DNA from: Dysidea avara
Taxonomy: Eukaryota > Porifera > Demospongiae > Dictyoceratida > Dysideidae
DNA length: 64,000 bases
Assembly: GCF_963678975.1 (NCBI RefSeq)
Contig: NC_089281.1
Span: forward strand, 7,093,277 to 7,157,276
Direction: 5' to 3'
Below, piece after piece: positions 10,658 to 21,334 of this stretch (position 1 is its first letter; the number at the start of each line of letters is the position of its first letter). The translations under genes were made by a program, and so were the position numbers. A model generated the notes under the pieces. That model was not told where the DNA came from. It searched no databases and worked only from the letters and a program-made list of their open reading frames with translations.

Positions 10658-11983
10658 TTAATTGTATCCACATAAAAGTTTTGACACTTTCATTTTCTCC
10701 CTTGTACAATTGATTTTGTCTACTTCTTGTTTCACAACATTAGTATAGCAATGATCATTGTAAAGAGATAATCTAGTGATTGTATCATTGTAATGTAGGC
10801 TCTGTATAACGATCATGGCTGCTTCTTCATTTATTGTATTGTCATAGCTAAGCGATAGGGTCATTAATGTTCTGTTTTTAGTAATGGCTATAGCAAATGC
10901 TCTAGTTCCATTTTCACCTATATCATTTTTTCTCATATGCAGCACTTCCAAAGTGGTATTATTCATTAAGGCATGTGCAATTGCTGTTGCTCCTGAGGCT
11001 CCAAAGTTATTGTTGCTGATCCAAAGTTCTTTTAGCACACTATTATTGGCAAGAAATTTGGCAACTGCTGTGGCTCCATCTTTACTTAATAAAGCATTAC
11101 TCTCCATATGTAATGATTCCACTGAAGTGCTTAATGTCAAGGCTTGTAAAATGATTCTACTTCCAGTAGGACCAAAGTTATTATTGTTAATATAAATCTT
11201 CTTCAGTGTATTGTTGTTAGTGATGATAAAAACAATGGCAGTGGCCCCATCTTGACCAATAGCATTATGACACATGTGTAACTTTTCCAAACAGTAACAA
11301 TTTGTTATGGTTCGTGCAATAGCTGTAATTACTTCTGATTGTCCAATGCAATTATTGTTGATGCAGAGTTTCTTTAGTGTTTTATTGCTTGCAATACTTT
11401 TAACAATTGTTTGGACTCTATCTTGACTAATAGCATTGTCATTCATGCTTAATTCTTCTAAGGAGGAATTGTTTACTATAGCATTCATGATAGCCACATA
11501 TCCTTTGAAACCTATATTATTCTTATCAATGTTTAACACTCTTAATGTGTTGGTAATAGCAATTCCTTTTGACAGTAGTATCGCTCCATCATTATTAAGT
11601 TTATTGTTATTGATGTTCAACTTCTCCAACAAAGTGAACATATCAGATATTGCACTTGCTTCTTGTGCAGTGATATCATTACTTACAACTTTCAACATTT
11701 TGACTGTACCAGTTGCTTTCATAGCACAGGCAATATCCTTCAACTTACTTATCTTATTGTGGCTCAATTCTAGTTGACACGGCTGAAGCTGAGTAATGAT
11801 GTCACCAACTAATGGTGAAGATGCTCCAGTGAGATTATTATTATTTAGGGAAACACTTCTGATTTCGTGTTTTCTTGCTTTACTTCCACACAAGTATTGA
11901 TGCAGTATATAGACACCCTGATCACCAATGTAGAGTAGAGCATATTTATATACGTAGAGCAGTGAAATATTACTAAAATCTGA
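10658..11983 (-). CDS. Leucine-rich-repeat protein, probable 3'-terminal exon
   Basis: An uninterrupted frame encodes about a dozen leucine-rich repeats of the ribonuclease-inhibitor type, 27-29 residues each. The pattern is LxxLxLxxNxIGxxGAxAIAxALxxN, for example LEELSMNDNAIS, LEVLHMRKNDIGENG and LKELWISNNNFGASG. Such arrays form horseshoe ligand- or protein-binding surfaces and in animals often close NLR immune receptors; no NACHT or other effector domain is visible here. The frame has no ATG before the first repeats: the codon at 11893 is TTG and the frame stays open upstream. The best left boundary is a polypyrimidine-AG acceptor ending at 11984. It is therefore likely the last exon of a longer gene, or a decayed copy. 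The frame ends at 10658. The function is inferred from the fold only. Confidence 0.65.
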   Translation of the reverse strand, partial: SDFSNISLLYVYKYALLYIGDQGVYILHQYLCGSKARKHEIRSVSLNNNNLTGASSPLVGDIITQLQPCQLELSHNKISKLKDIACAMKATGTVKMLKVVSNDITAQEASAISDMFTLLEKLNINNNKLNNDGAILLSKGIAITNTLRVLNIDKNNIGFKGYVAIMNAIVNNSSLEELSMNDNAISQDRVQTIVKSIASNKTLKKLCINNNCIGQSEVITAIARTITNCYCLEKLHMCHNAIGQDGATAIVFIITNNNTLKKIYINNNNFGPTGSRIILQALTLSTSVESLHMESNALLSKDGATAVAKFLANNSVLKELWISNNNFGASGATAIAHALMNNTTLEVLHMRKNDIGENGTRAFAIAITKNRTLMTLSLSYDNTINEEAAMIVIQSLHYNDTITRLSLYNDHCYTNVVKQEVDKINCTREKMKVSKLLCGYN

Positions 11984-12062
11984 AGAACAACAAGGTATAG
12001 GCTAGAGCGTATTTATATAGCTAGCTAGCAGTGAAATATCACTAAAATTGCATATCTGAGTG
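11905..12062. repeat. Tandem duplication of about 65 bp
   Basis: GAGCATATTTATATACGTAG...GCAGTGAAATATTACTAAAAT recurs next to itself as GAGCGTATTTATATAGCTAG...GCAGTGAAATATCACTAAAAT. It overlaps the 5' edge of the leucine-rich-repeat exon. Confidence 0.6.
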
Positions 12063-12271
12063 TCCAATTTTCAAAATTCCTGGGGAGGCATGCTTCCAAA
12101 CCCCCTATAGAATGCTTGCGCATTGCACTTTACAGAGTGTGCAAAGTACACTGTACAGCAACTACTCTCTCATTGGCAACACCATGTATATAGTAGCAAT
12201 TTCAACGTACACATTTGCCTGACCAACACAATTTTCCCTCCTCCAGCCCTGTTGTTATACTTTTATGTAAC

Positions 12272-12765
12272 ATTATTATGACTGGTGAACCCGTGCATAC
12301 CGCATCAACAGAAAGAATGGCACCAGTGTCAATGTTTTATCTGAATGCATGCCCCAACTATCAATTACTGACTCGAAAGTGAAAGTGGCCATTACAATTC
12401 GCTTTCAACTATGTTTGGCCCATTACATAGTGTTATAAATGAAGAACAGTAAGAGAAGCACCTATCCAGTCTCCACGGAAAATACGGATGATTCCCATTT
12501 ACAAACATAGGGAAGCCATTGAGCTACCATGAATCGACACCTTGGGCTGTCAGCAAAGAGAAGTGGACACAAAGGAGGACAAAGGTAAATCCATGATGCG
12601 TCATAAAGGCTCCTGTTGGGCTGAAGCGACATCGAACTGTTAAAAAAAAATTAAGCCTGTATTTTTACCTCCAATTCACCAAAACGTACACACATAAATA
12701 CTATAGACAGTAAAAGATATCATTATGCAACAGGCAGACATCAGTTAGTGACTTAATTTTAGAGC
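12272..12765. repeat. GACTGGTGAACC repeat family, copy 1
   Basis: Starts with ATTATGACTGGTGAACCCG and carries the family landmarks in order: AGAAAGAATGGCACC, CAATTACTGA, CATTGAGCTACCATGAATCG, ACACAAAGGAGGACAAAGG followed by TAAATCCATGATG, and a distal CATCAGTTAGTGA. Copies 2-5 lie at 32750, 38508, 48300 (partial) and 52495. The origin is unclear: no terminal inverted repeats, and no poly-A tail is certain. Confidence 0.6.
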
Positions 12766-12769
12766 AAGG

Positions 12770-13780
12770 TCAGGTTTGAGTGTAACTAACTATATAGCTC
12801 TTATACTTCTTCTAATCTTAAAGGAAGAAACTAAAGATGTAGGTAGCTAGCATAGTGGTATACATCATGACCTAAGGTAGCTCTGGGCACTCTTTAATAA
12901 AATCGCTCTAACACTGTACTCACAACAAGTTAACACAAACTCTATAGCTATTGTTGCAAAGCCTATCATTTGGTGCACCTGCAGCACAAATTTTGTTGCA
13001 GTACAATTAACCACGTGGAGTTATAAGTCGAAGTGTGTGTAAAACTGCAACATATGGCTAATTCTGGACTAATCCACTAAAACAAGTAAATGGTACAGTC
13101 CACAAAAAGTAACAAAGAAGCTGCAAAGGTTCATGAATGTTTATGAAGCCTGTTAGGTTGCCATCAGATTTTGTAAGGTTTGTAATTGGCCCAGATATGC
13201 GAAAGGCTTATCAAGTGCTAGCAAGTAGATTGTGTGTTTTAGTGGGGTTCATGAAGCCACACATATAAAACCTTCTAGAGAAGGCAGCAATGCATTTTTT
13301 TTAAGTTATGCAATTCACAAATGTTTTCTTTGTATTTCAACTGACTAGCTACTGAAAAATCAACTGTCACTCCAGCTATACTGCATGGATTCTTGCTGTC
13401 CAGAATTACCCGCACTGTTCATTCAACAACTCTTTGTCATAATCTATCAATGGCCTATACCACAAAGTGGTAACCATTTGAGCAAAGAGTTAGCTGGTAA
13501 AACTTCCAGCCCATAAAATAGACAACCTCATGCACCTCTCTATGCGCCAAATTCATTTCTTGTTTCCTGCCACCACCTGCATGGTTTTTTAGTCAAGCCA
13601 GAAAATTCCATCAACTGTCATGTTTTATGTGTCGTGTCAAGTGATTGCTTTAGTCCAGATTCTTATCAGACATGATTGAAGGCATTGTGCAGGTGAGTGT
13701 GCTGGTTAACCTAACTCTTTTACTTGCAACTTTATCCATGCTAACATAACTGTGTAATAAACATGTACCTAACATGTGTA
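12770..13780. other. Intergenic, no gene seen
   Basis: No supported coding region. One short exon-like stretch just upstream of 13700 (ATG ATT GAA GGC then a strong GTGAGT donor at 13693) is too small to call. Confidence 0.35.
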
Positions 13781-13781
13781 G

Positions 13782-13907
13782 TTGTGAGTCCCAGGGTCAG
13801 GAGCCCAGAGATTTTGAGTGGTCAGGCCGTCACTGGACTGCAATTGGAGGTTATAGTTGTGCACACTACTTTAAAGGCATTTCATGTGATACTCTCAACT
13901 GCATGTG
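13782..13907 (+). other. Cysteine-containing exon-like block, unrecognised
   Basis: Preceded by an AG acceptor and followed by a consensus GTAAGT donor. One frame is open throughout and reads as an aromatic and cysteine-rich segment (PRDFEWSGRHWTAIGGYSC, then FKGISCDTLNCMW), with four cysteines in about 41 residues. This resembles part of a secreted or extracellular domain, but I cannot name it. Flanking exons were not identified. Confidence 0.35.
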
Positions 13908-14687
13908 GTAAGTAGGGGGGCATGCTCCCTCAGGAAATTTATCTGCTTTGAAATGGCAATGAGAGGCTATTTTTGATTGTCACTGCTAATGCAAGACATG
14001 CATGATCAATTAGCTCAATGCAATGCCATGCAGATGATTCACTGGAACTGTTAAAAAGTAACTGTTGAAATTTGACAACAATTAACATAGATGTAATGAT
14101 TTATATCAAGCAGTGTAATTAGAACAGTGGCTATATTCTACCGTTACAGTATTGTGATGACTGTTCTATTAGAGTATATCGGTATTTTTACAAATTCAAG
14201 TAACTGAAAAGTGCTCCTGTCCACTGTCTGGTTGTGACATGGGTAATAGTTACCATAATGGAATAGAGTGATCACTTTTACATCTCAAAATTACATTGAA
14301 ATGCATAACTGCAACTTCTGCAGGGTAAATAATGTGGCCGCAAAATTTGACGGTGTGGCTTCTGCTACTCAGCTCCTGGTAACTTATTCTGCATGAAAGC
14401 TTATGCAGGACAAAGAAAAGAAGCTGGGAAAGACTGATGAATGATATTTGGGCATCAAGATAGGTTATAAGGATAAAAGGGGTCAACTAGAGAAAGCAAT
14501 TGTCACCAAACAACACTTCAGAAACAAAGAATGACGTTATACGTCCATATAAACATCTTCTATCATACTTATCAGTGTCAAAATCCTTGCACCCATGCAT
14601 TTTCTTGCTAATTATCAGCCATAACTTTCCAAGCATGGATCAAACGACTTCAACTACTCTCTTCCTTGCTCCTGATAACCTGGTTAT

Positions 14688-15089
14688 TAGAGCTGGGCAA
14701 TATACTGGTATTGTTAGTAATCTGTGATATTTAAGTCATACTGGTTTTGATACCACCTGTTTTTTTTTAATATCGCCATACCATCTGGGTACTATGGCCT
14801 CCCTGTGGGCTTGTTTCATCCCATATTTAGAAGGTAACCAGACATGTGACAATGTTTGTAGGCAGGTGCTGATGTAGTCAGCTAACCAAACTATGTAAAC
14901 AAGTTTGTTTGTGGTAATTTGTACCTGAGGTTTGCTGAGCTATCATGGGTACTTGTTGCTTTTGTTGAGGTAAATGGCAGTTACTTTAATACTAATGACT
15001 TTTACATTAATATCATGATATTTAGAATCACAGTGATACTTTTTATGGAAGGTATACCGTTTGCTATTTTTCAATACCGCCCAGCACTA
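14688..15089. mobile_element. hAT-type MITE, 402 bp, 8-bp target duplication
   Basis: Flanked by CTGGTTAT on both sides (14680-14687 and 15090-15097). Termini TAGAGCTGGGCAATATAC and ATACCGCCCAGCACTA are imperfect inverted repeats. The internal sequence is non-coding. Confidence 0.8.
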
Positions 15090-15304
15090 CTGGTTATATT
15101 TAGAAAGACAAGTAATCCCCCCACTCCCGGGTAGGGTGGGGCAATACAGGAGATTTGACAAAGCCTAGTCTCAAATTCCCCAGTACTGGGGCTAAGAAAC
15201 TTGTCAAAACCCCACTATGTCCCCACCTCAAAAGAGGGGTTTCTATAGGGGATTTGATTTACCTATTAAAGTAATTTTTTTTGTTCAGCAAACTGTAGCC
15301 ATCA

Positions 15305-15587
15305 CAGTGGCATACGCAGGAATTTTGAAAAGGGGTTTCCACTACAGCTAATGACTGTTATATTAGAGTAGTTTATATTGCCTGACTGCTTTATTAGAGT
15401 ATTTTGATCTTTTCACCAAAATCCAGAACAATGCTATAAGTGTTGCTATAACTAAGATAAAAGTTTACAATGTGTCCTGTTCCAGATTCTGGAAACCTGA
15501 AGTTTCAATTTCTTAATGTTTCAAGTACTGTGTAATATCCAAAGGGGTTTCCTGAAACCCCTGGAAACCCCCCTCCGTATGCCCCTG
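15305..15587. mobile_element. hAT-like MITE, 283 bp
   Basis: Termini CAGTGGCATACGCAGG and CCGTATGCCCCTG are inverted repeats related to the element at 9440. CATCA (5 bp) flanks both sides, shorter than the 8 bp expected, so the target duplication may have decayed. GGGGTTTCC blocks lie inside each end. Two diverged CTAATA...CAGTC motif copies lie at about 15342-15402. Confidence 0.6.
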
Positions 15588-15599
15588 CATCAAAAAGCC

Positions 15600-15690
15600 C
15601 CGGGGTGGGACAAAATGTAGATGTCAAATTCCCAGTAGAGCCCCGGGTGTGGAGGGGTGGGGCTTGACATTGATAGGTGCATAAGCATAA
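15600..15690. repeat. Right end of a Harbinger-like MITE
   Basis: Ends GTGGGGCTTGACATTGATAG then GTGCATAA, matching the terminus of the MITEs at 42724 and 52818, with TAA as the 3-bp target. A diverged left part may extend back to about 15110 (CCCCCCACTCCCGGGTAGGG). Confidence 0.45.
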
Positions 15691-15959
15691 ATGTGTACAA
15701 CATAATCAGAAGTACTCAGTACTGTGACACAAAGTGTTACCGCTGGCATTTAGTGTCTCCAGAGCACGTGGGCGGCTGGACGCGAGGCTAAAATTTACCA
15801 CCCGCCCCCGCATGGCTAAGTTCAGCACGGGAAACAGGAAATGAAGATTATACACTCGATCATACATACAACAGCTTCTGCCGTGTCTCGATCTAACCAT
15901 AGTTGATATATGTAGGAGCAAAAGAGTGAATCTATAACTTAGGTTACATAATTACCTGC

Positions 15960-15995
15960 TGCATCAACAGTGTCTTTAGCTGCCATTATGGCAAG
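15960..15995 (-). other. Possible first coding exon of a minus-strand gene
   Basis: On the minus strand ATGGCAGCTAAAGACACTG begins a 9-codon frame (MAAKDTVDA) that ends at a GTAATT donor. The pattern suits a short first exon, but no downstream exon could be linked, so this is speculative. Confidence 0.2.
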
Positions 15996-17136
15996 TTTTA
16001 TCGATTTCCTAATCGAATCAGTAGCGAATTCTAGAAGTGGCGGTGTAGCACTCCTGTATTTCTATCTTACTCGTAGCTGGATACCGAGAAAGTCAAATCC
16101 AAAGCTGGCTAGAAAGTAAAATTTAACCCCACAACTGATGATATACTGATATAAGCTTATAGTAGAGATTTCCAACTAAATTAAATAACTAACATTCCAT
16201 GCATTCATTAGTATGACAAATATTGTGCTATTTTTCAGGGTCATTTTAGTGCAAACCCCACCTCAATCGGTGGTTCCTATCGAAAGATATAAGTAAAAGA
16301 AGTTGACAGTTTGATGATTTTTTTGTACAGCATTTTCAATGCTTTTTATGTATATCACATGGCACCAAACACAATATTCAAAGTGTCATAAATCTAGATA
16401 GAAAACTATTAATAACATAAAATTTTCACCACGTATCTATTTTATGGAGAACAGCATATGAGCTAGGTAAAACCTCTCAAGAGTGACCACTTCTTTGTAG
16501 ACTGACCACTCAGAATATTACACGAATAAAGCAAGTGATTCACAAATAAAACTGTGTATATTGTGTAACACTAAGTATACACAGGTACCTAATACATTTT
16601 CAGGGATAGCTAACTAGAAAAATCAGTAATACTATATAACATGGTAAGTAGTGACATCACAAGTCACAATCAACAAATACTTTGGAAACATGACAATCAG
16701 ATAAAATATAAGACCAATATTATTTAAAAAATTGATTTGTTTGGACACTGTTCAGCTTCATTTGTCACATTGTAAGCACTAAGGATGATAATTATTATAT
16801 AACACAATGACATCAGTATACTACAAAGAGAAATTATAAATAGTTTCTGACCAAAATTACAATCACTGAAGCTGCTATAAAATGGATCAAAACAGCAATA
16901 AATACACCAGAATATAACAACAGGTAAGTGTGAAGCCATGCAAGGCTGGTATCACGTGCCAGTCTCCACTTTTGAAAAGATTACGTTCAACCTTATGCTT
17001 GAACCTTATATTGCAATTCCGCACAAGACAACAAACTGCTCACTTTCAAACTATACTTGCATCGATGCAGAGGGATGCCTTGAAGTCCCGGGAGATTGTA
17101 ATGCTGGATTCTGAACAGTGCTAGTTGGCGATTTAC

Positions 17137-17262
17137 CTTTTAAAGAGCCATATTTTCGTCGTAATCCAACTTCAATCGTCCTCCAATCAAAAAACACATG
17201 GCAGAATCGAAATCAGCGTATAGGGTTTGCCCAGGAACACTTTTTTCGTCCTCATCAGCCAT
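17137..17262 (-). other. Small acidic open frame or 5' exon
   Basis: The minus-strand frame starts MADEDEKSVPGQTLYADFD, is 40 codons long and reads like coding sequence. A stop lies only two codons before a GTAAAT donor at 17136. A second frame of the same DNA is open into that donor (FFDWRTIEVGLRRKYGSLK). Either could be a real exon. Product unknown. Confidence 0.25.
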
Positions 17263-19128
17263 AGGTTCACGCGGAAACACTCGGAAACTTTGGCTATCAC
17301 CGGTGCCGCATTTTTCCAATTAGCTAGAATTACGTATGCAATTATTTGTATGGGATCCCTTTGGGGATTTTTATTTCTCAAACTTTGATTTGACATATTT
17401 CAATAAATACCGCATGGATTTTAATCCAGTAAAGTGCATTACGAAGTATGAAGCATTGACTACCATTAACTGGAACGGCAGCTTGTGAAACATTTATTGA
17501 AGGTGTGTAATTTAAGTAGCAAAAATATGTGCGAAAAATTGGTTGGTTGGATCGCTACTTATAGCCTCAAACTGGCTTCGCTGAATGCAAAAAATTACGG
17601 CCCGGAAATATATATCCGGCAGTCAAAGCACAGCCAATTATAGGCAACAAATTTAATTAGGCCGGAATGAGGCTGCTAGCCTAGAGCAGTCATCATCATC
17701 TTTATATCAAGACAGTTTATTATACTGAGCTAGCTGCAGTATATATATCATCGTTAAGCAGTGCAAGTGGACTTGTCAATCCGGCATTAGCTTGAAACTG
17801 TACAAAACCACCTAGCTACAGCTGAGAAAACTGTTTAGGTCTTTGGTGATGTTGCTTTATGTGCTTCACACAAGTGCATGTACTGCTGTGCATGCATGAG
17901 GTCACAAAAAACCAGTCCACTAAACTAGCTCAGCGGTTGTGTGAAACTCAGATGTCATGATTGTGTAGCTAGGCCACTTATCATGGCTGATGACATCTGA
18001 TTCACCACCTAAATAAATTTGAAGTTCAATGATTTGGTCTAGCTACTACAGCTCACTATGGTATTAAATGTTGACACTCAAGTTCCTATATAAGGAGAAT
18101 CACAGCTAGATGTAGATTTAGTATTAAGTGATCACTTTATATCTGTGTGTCATGTTCTGTAGAGTTTCTACATGCACAGTAGCTTATAAATAAACAAATA
18201 GTTAGTCAGTAGTTTTGTTAGCTAATGAGCCAGCACTTACCGCATGCCACTACTATGCAGAATATGGCTAACTATAGTCTGTGTCTCTCTCTCCTGTGTA
18301 CAGTTTCATATGTGCATTGTGCAAATAGAAGCTAGCTAGTCACTGGGGGATTCTTCAGTTAATTTGAGTTCAGTGTGGGAAGGAGTAGCTACTGAGGTGA
18401 TGAAGACACTGATATGCTCAAGTCAGGGCAAAAAGATCACAATCATAAAGCGAACTTAGCTGCTAGTGTCCATAATGATCAGCTAAATACTTCAGGCATT
18501 CATATATAGCTCAGTAATCAGTTCTAATAGAATTAGCGGACCGGCCTGTCTCTAGTGGCCTACTCAGCTCAGCTAGATAAGCTGAACTATATAGTGGCTA
18601 GTATACTGAACCTGTTACTGACTAGCAATACTGCAGAATCTTAGTGGCTACTCTCTGAAGTAAAGCTACGCATGCAATGTGCCAGCTGCATGATTAATAG
18701 TTTTCCCTTTAATATGATTTTTAACACGGCTCCTAGGCTATGGGTAAACACCTCGAACAGGCTCTGCCTTCTGTGTACACCCTCCAGTGCCTAACTGGTA
18801 AAGTAGATAATAACAACAACAATAACAACACTGACTTTCTGTGCGTTTAGCTATAGAAAATGCCTCCCAGTGCCATGCTTAGTCTCAGCCGGTACTCTCA
18901 TGCTGGCTGGAAAAAGCCGTTATATTGATGTGTATCTTGTCATTTTGTGGAGAGTCAGCAAATTCAACGGTCTTGTGACAACACACGTGACAATTACATC
19001 ACTCGCCGATACGTTGGTGATCATTAATTAGAAACAAACTTACTGGCATATTAAAAACGAAAAAAGCTCGGAAAAAAGAAGAGTTTTAGTCATGCTATGT
19101 TAGCATATATACTGGACAGTTTAACACG

Positions 19129-21299
19129 ATGCAGTCTTCACCGGCTCCATTAACTGTAAGTTGTATAATCGATAGAAATATTCACGAGTATAAAATTTCA
19201 TTCTCACGTACAGAAAGAAGGTCCTTTACTAATGTACCACGGCGGTTTCAGCAAGACATGGAAACCGTGTTACTTATCACTACAGCGTGCTTACCTACAC
19301 GTGTACGAAAGCAAAGAAGTGAGGTGGTGTATAAGTTGTAAGGGACTGTATGATATGTATAAATTGCTGCTAGAGTACTGTCCCTAAGGAGAGTATTGTA
19401 CGTAGTTCTATCAAAAGAGCCGGCCCTTATGGAGCTGGTGACTCTTGCAAATTTGAAATTGAATTTACCCATAGAGCAAATATGCTACTAGAAGGAAGTT
19501 CAAAAGTGAGTTTCTTGTCATCCATGTTTCAGTGAAATTGTATACATACTGGCAATACTGAAGCTCTACGTGTAATATGGGACTTACCTATTGGCTATTA
19601 TGAGGGTTCTGTCTACTGAGTCATTAAGTTATGGAGTACAATGATCGTACATAGTAAATCTAAGTGAATAGGATAAAAATCTCTAAACGGATTATTTTGT
19701 TTGATGCTCTTGATATTGGAGTTGATATACACAATTTAAAGTTTCCAATTCCATTTTTGTTGAGAATGCAGTGGTCTTTTTGTTAATTAAATAATTATCC
19801 CTTTCATGGCTGAATTTCCCGGCACACTTTACAAGGCACGCCGAATCATGCTGTATAAGCCTCACTGTACACTACACTTGGTTACTATACTTCTACGTAA
19901 ACGCAGTGGACCAACAATCTCGACTGGGTTGTTTTTGTTTACGTAAATAAAACCACAAAGTAATTATGAAACAACAAAACTACAAAATACGCTAAAAGCA
20001 GCCTTGAGAAACAGGCGGCCACTAATAAACTATCTACAAATAAGTGTTACGGTGTATGAAACTATTTTATATTGTTTCCTTACTGAATCATCATCTTTGT
20101 GGCTGGTTTCTTCCGAGTTTTATCACAAATCCAGTGTCACGCATGTGTATACGCACACGATTGAATCACGCCACACATCTAAAAAACCATCCACAGCTAC
20201 TTGCCGGTTGTCTTAGCCTATCTATAACGATGTATCTTTGTTCATAACATTACTATCAACTCAAATATAAATGAAATAACCCTATTTTCAAGAGAAAAGT
20301 TTTACCGGGTTATGTAATAAACCCGCAATAGTGCGCGAACTATCCGGTTATCCCAGAAACGGGACCTCTATGGGCATGCCTGCTTCAGGGTTAGCGCATC
20401 GTACTATGAAATGCACAATAGAAATGCTAGTGTGTTGGAATTACATTCAGCGTGTGTTTTATACCGTCGTGCCGGATAAATCCGGTTATAGCCATGAAAG
20501 GGTTAAGCAGGTTAAGTCTTATTGCAAACAGAAAGCTGGCAGCAATACACTCTAGGCCACTATTTTATTACTCATGTTATGTCCATACAGTGTACATCAA
20601 AACAATGTCACTGCCATTCATCCTACCAATTCAAATAACAAGATAATATGATTTTATTGATATTTTAAAAGTGTCGATTGATGACAATAACAGAAGTAAG
20701 AGACCTAACATGCATATGTACATTCAAGTTGAACATTATAGCTAGTTTTCTGATGTTTACTTGGATGGCTGTTAAGTGGACTGCAGGTTTACATCTAAAT
20801 GACCCTGCCAGACTTGAATTTTCAGAGATGGGATGAAAATTTCCATGTTTGGACACACACACACACACGCATGCACACACATATGATGATTATGAGTACT
20901 GAAAAGTACAGTTGACAAACTGATATATTTAGGAAAAAGAAGAGAGAGAAAGGCAAATAAATGTCAATCAAATTATGGTTTATCTAAAAGTACTTGTGCA
21001 CATTGGGATTCAGTAGTGACAGTGGGTAGATTGTTGCAATCATGGATAGATCTAGGGTAGAGCTGTGATTTGTTCTAATCTCAAAATGGAGAGGGTGGTG
21101 GTGCTGGTTGGAATAGGTGGTGTTAGAAGAGTAGCTAGGAATTATTAGGACTGATGAGGAATAGTAAAGTAGAAGAATTTTAACCTTGGTACTGTTACAT
21201 ATCATAGGGAAAGCCGTTGTAGATCTGCCAACGTAGATGAGCACTGCTGTTATATCTGAAGTCTGAGTTGACCCAATGAGCAGCACGACATTGTACCAT

Positions 21300-21334
<35 letters not shown>

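Noticed and set aside
11436-11777. 113-codon plus-strand frame opposite the leucine-rich repeats
   Set aside because: Mirror image of the LRR array; the Leu/Asn/Ser codons generate hydrophobic antisense frames.
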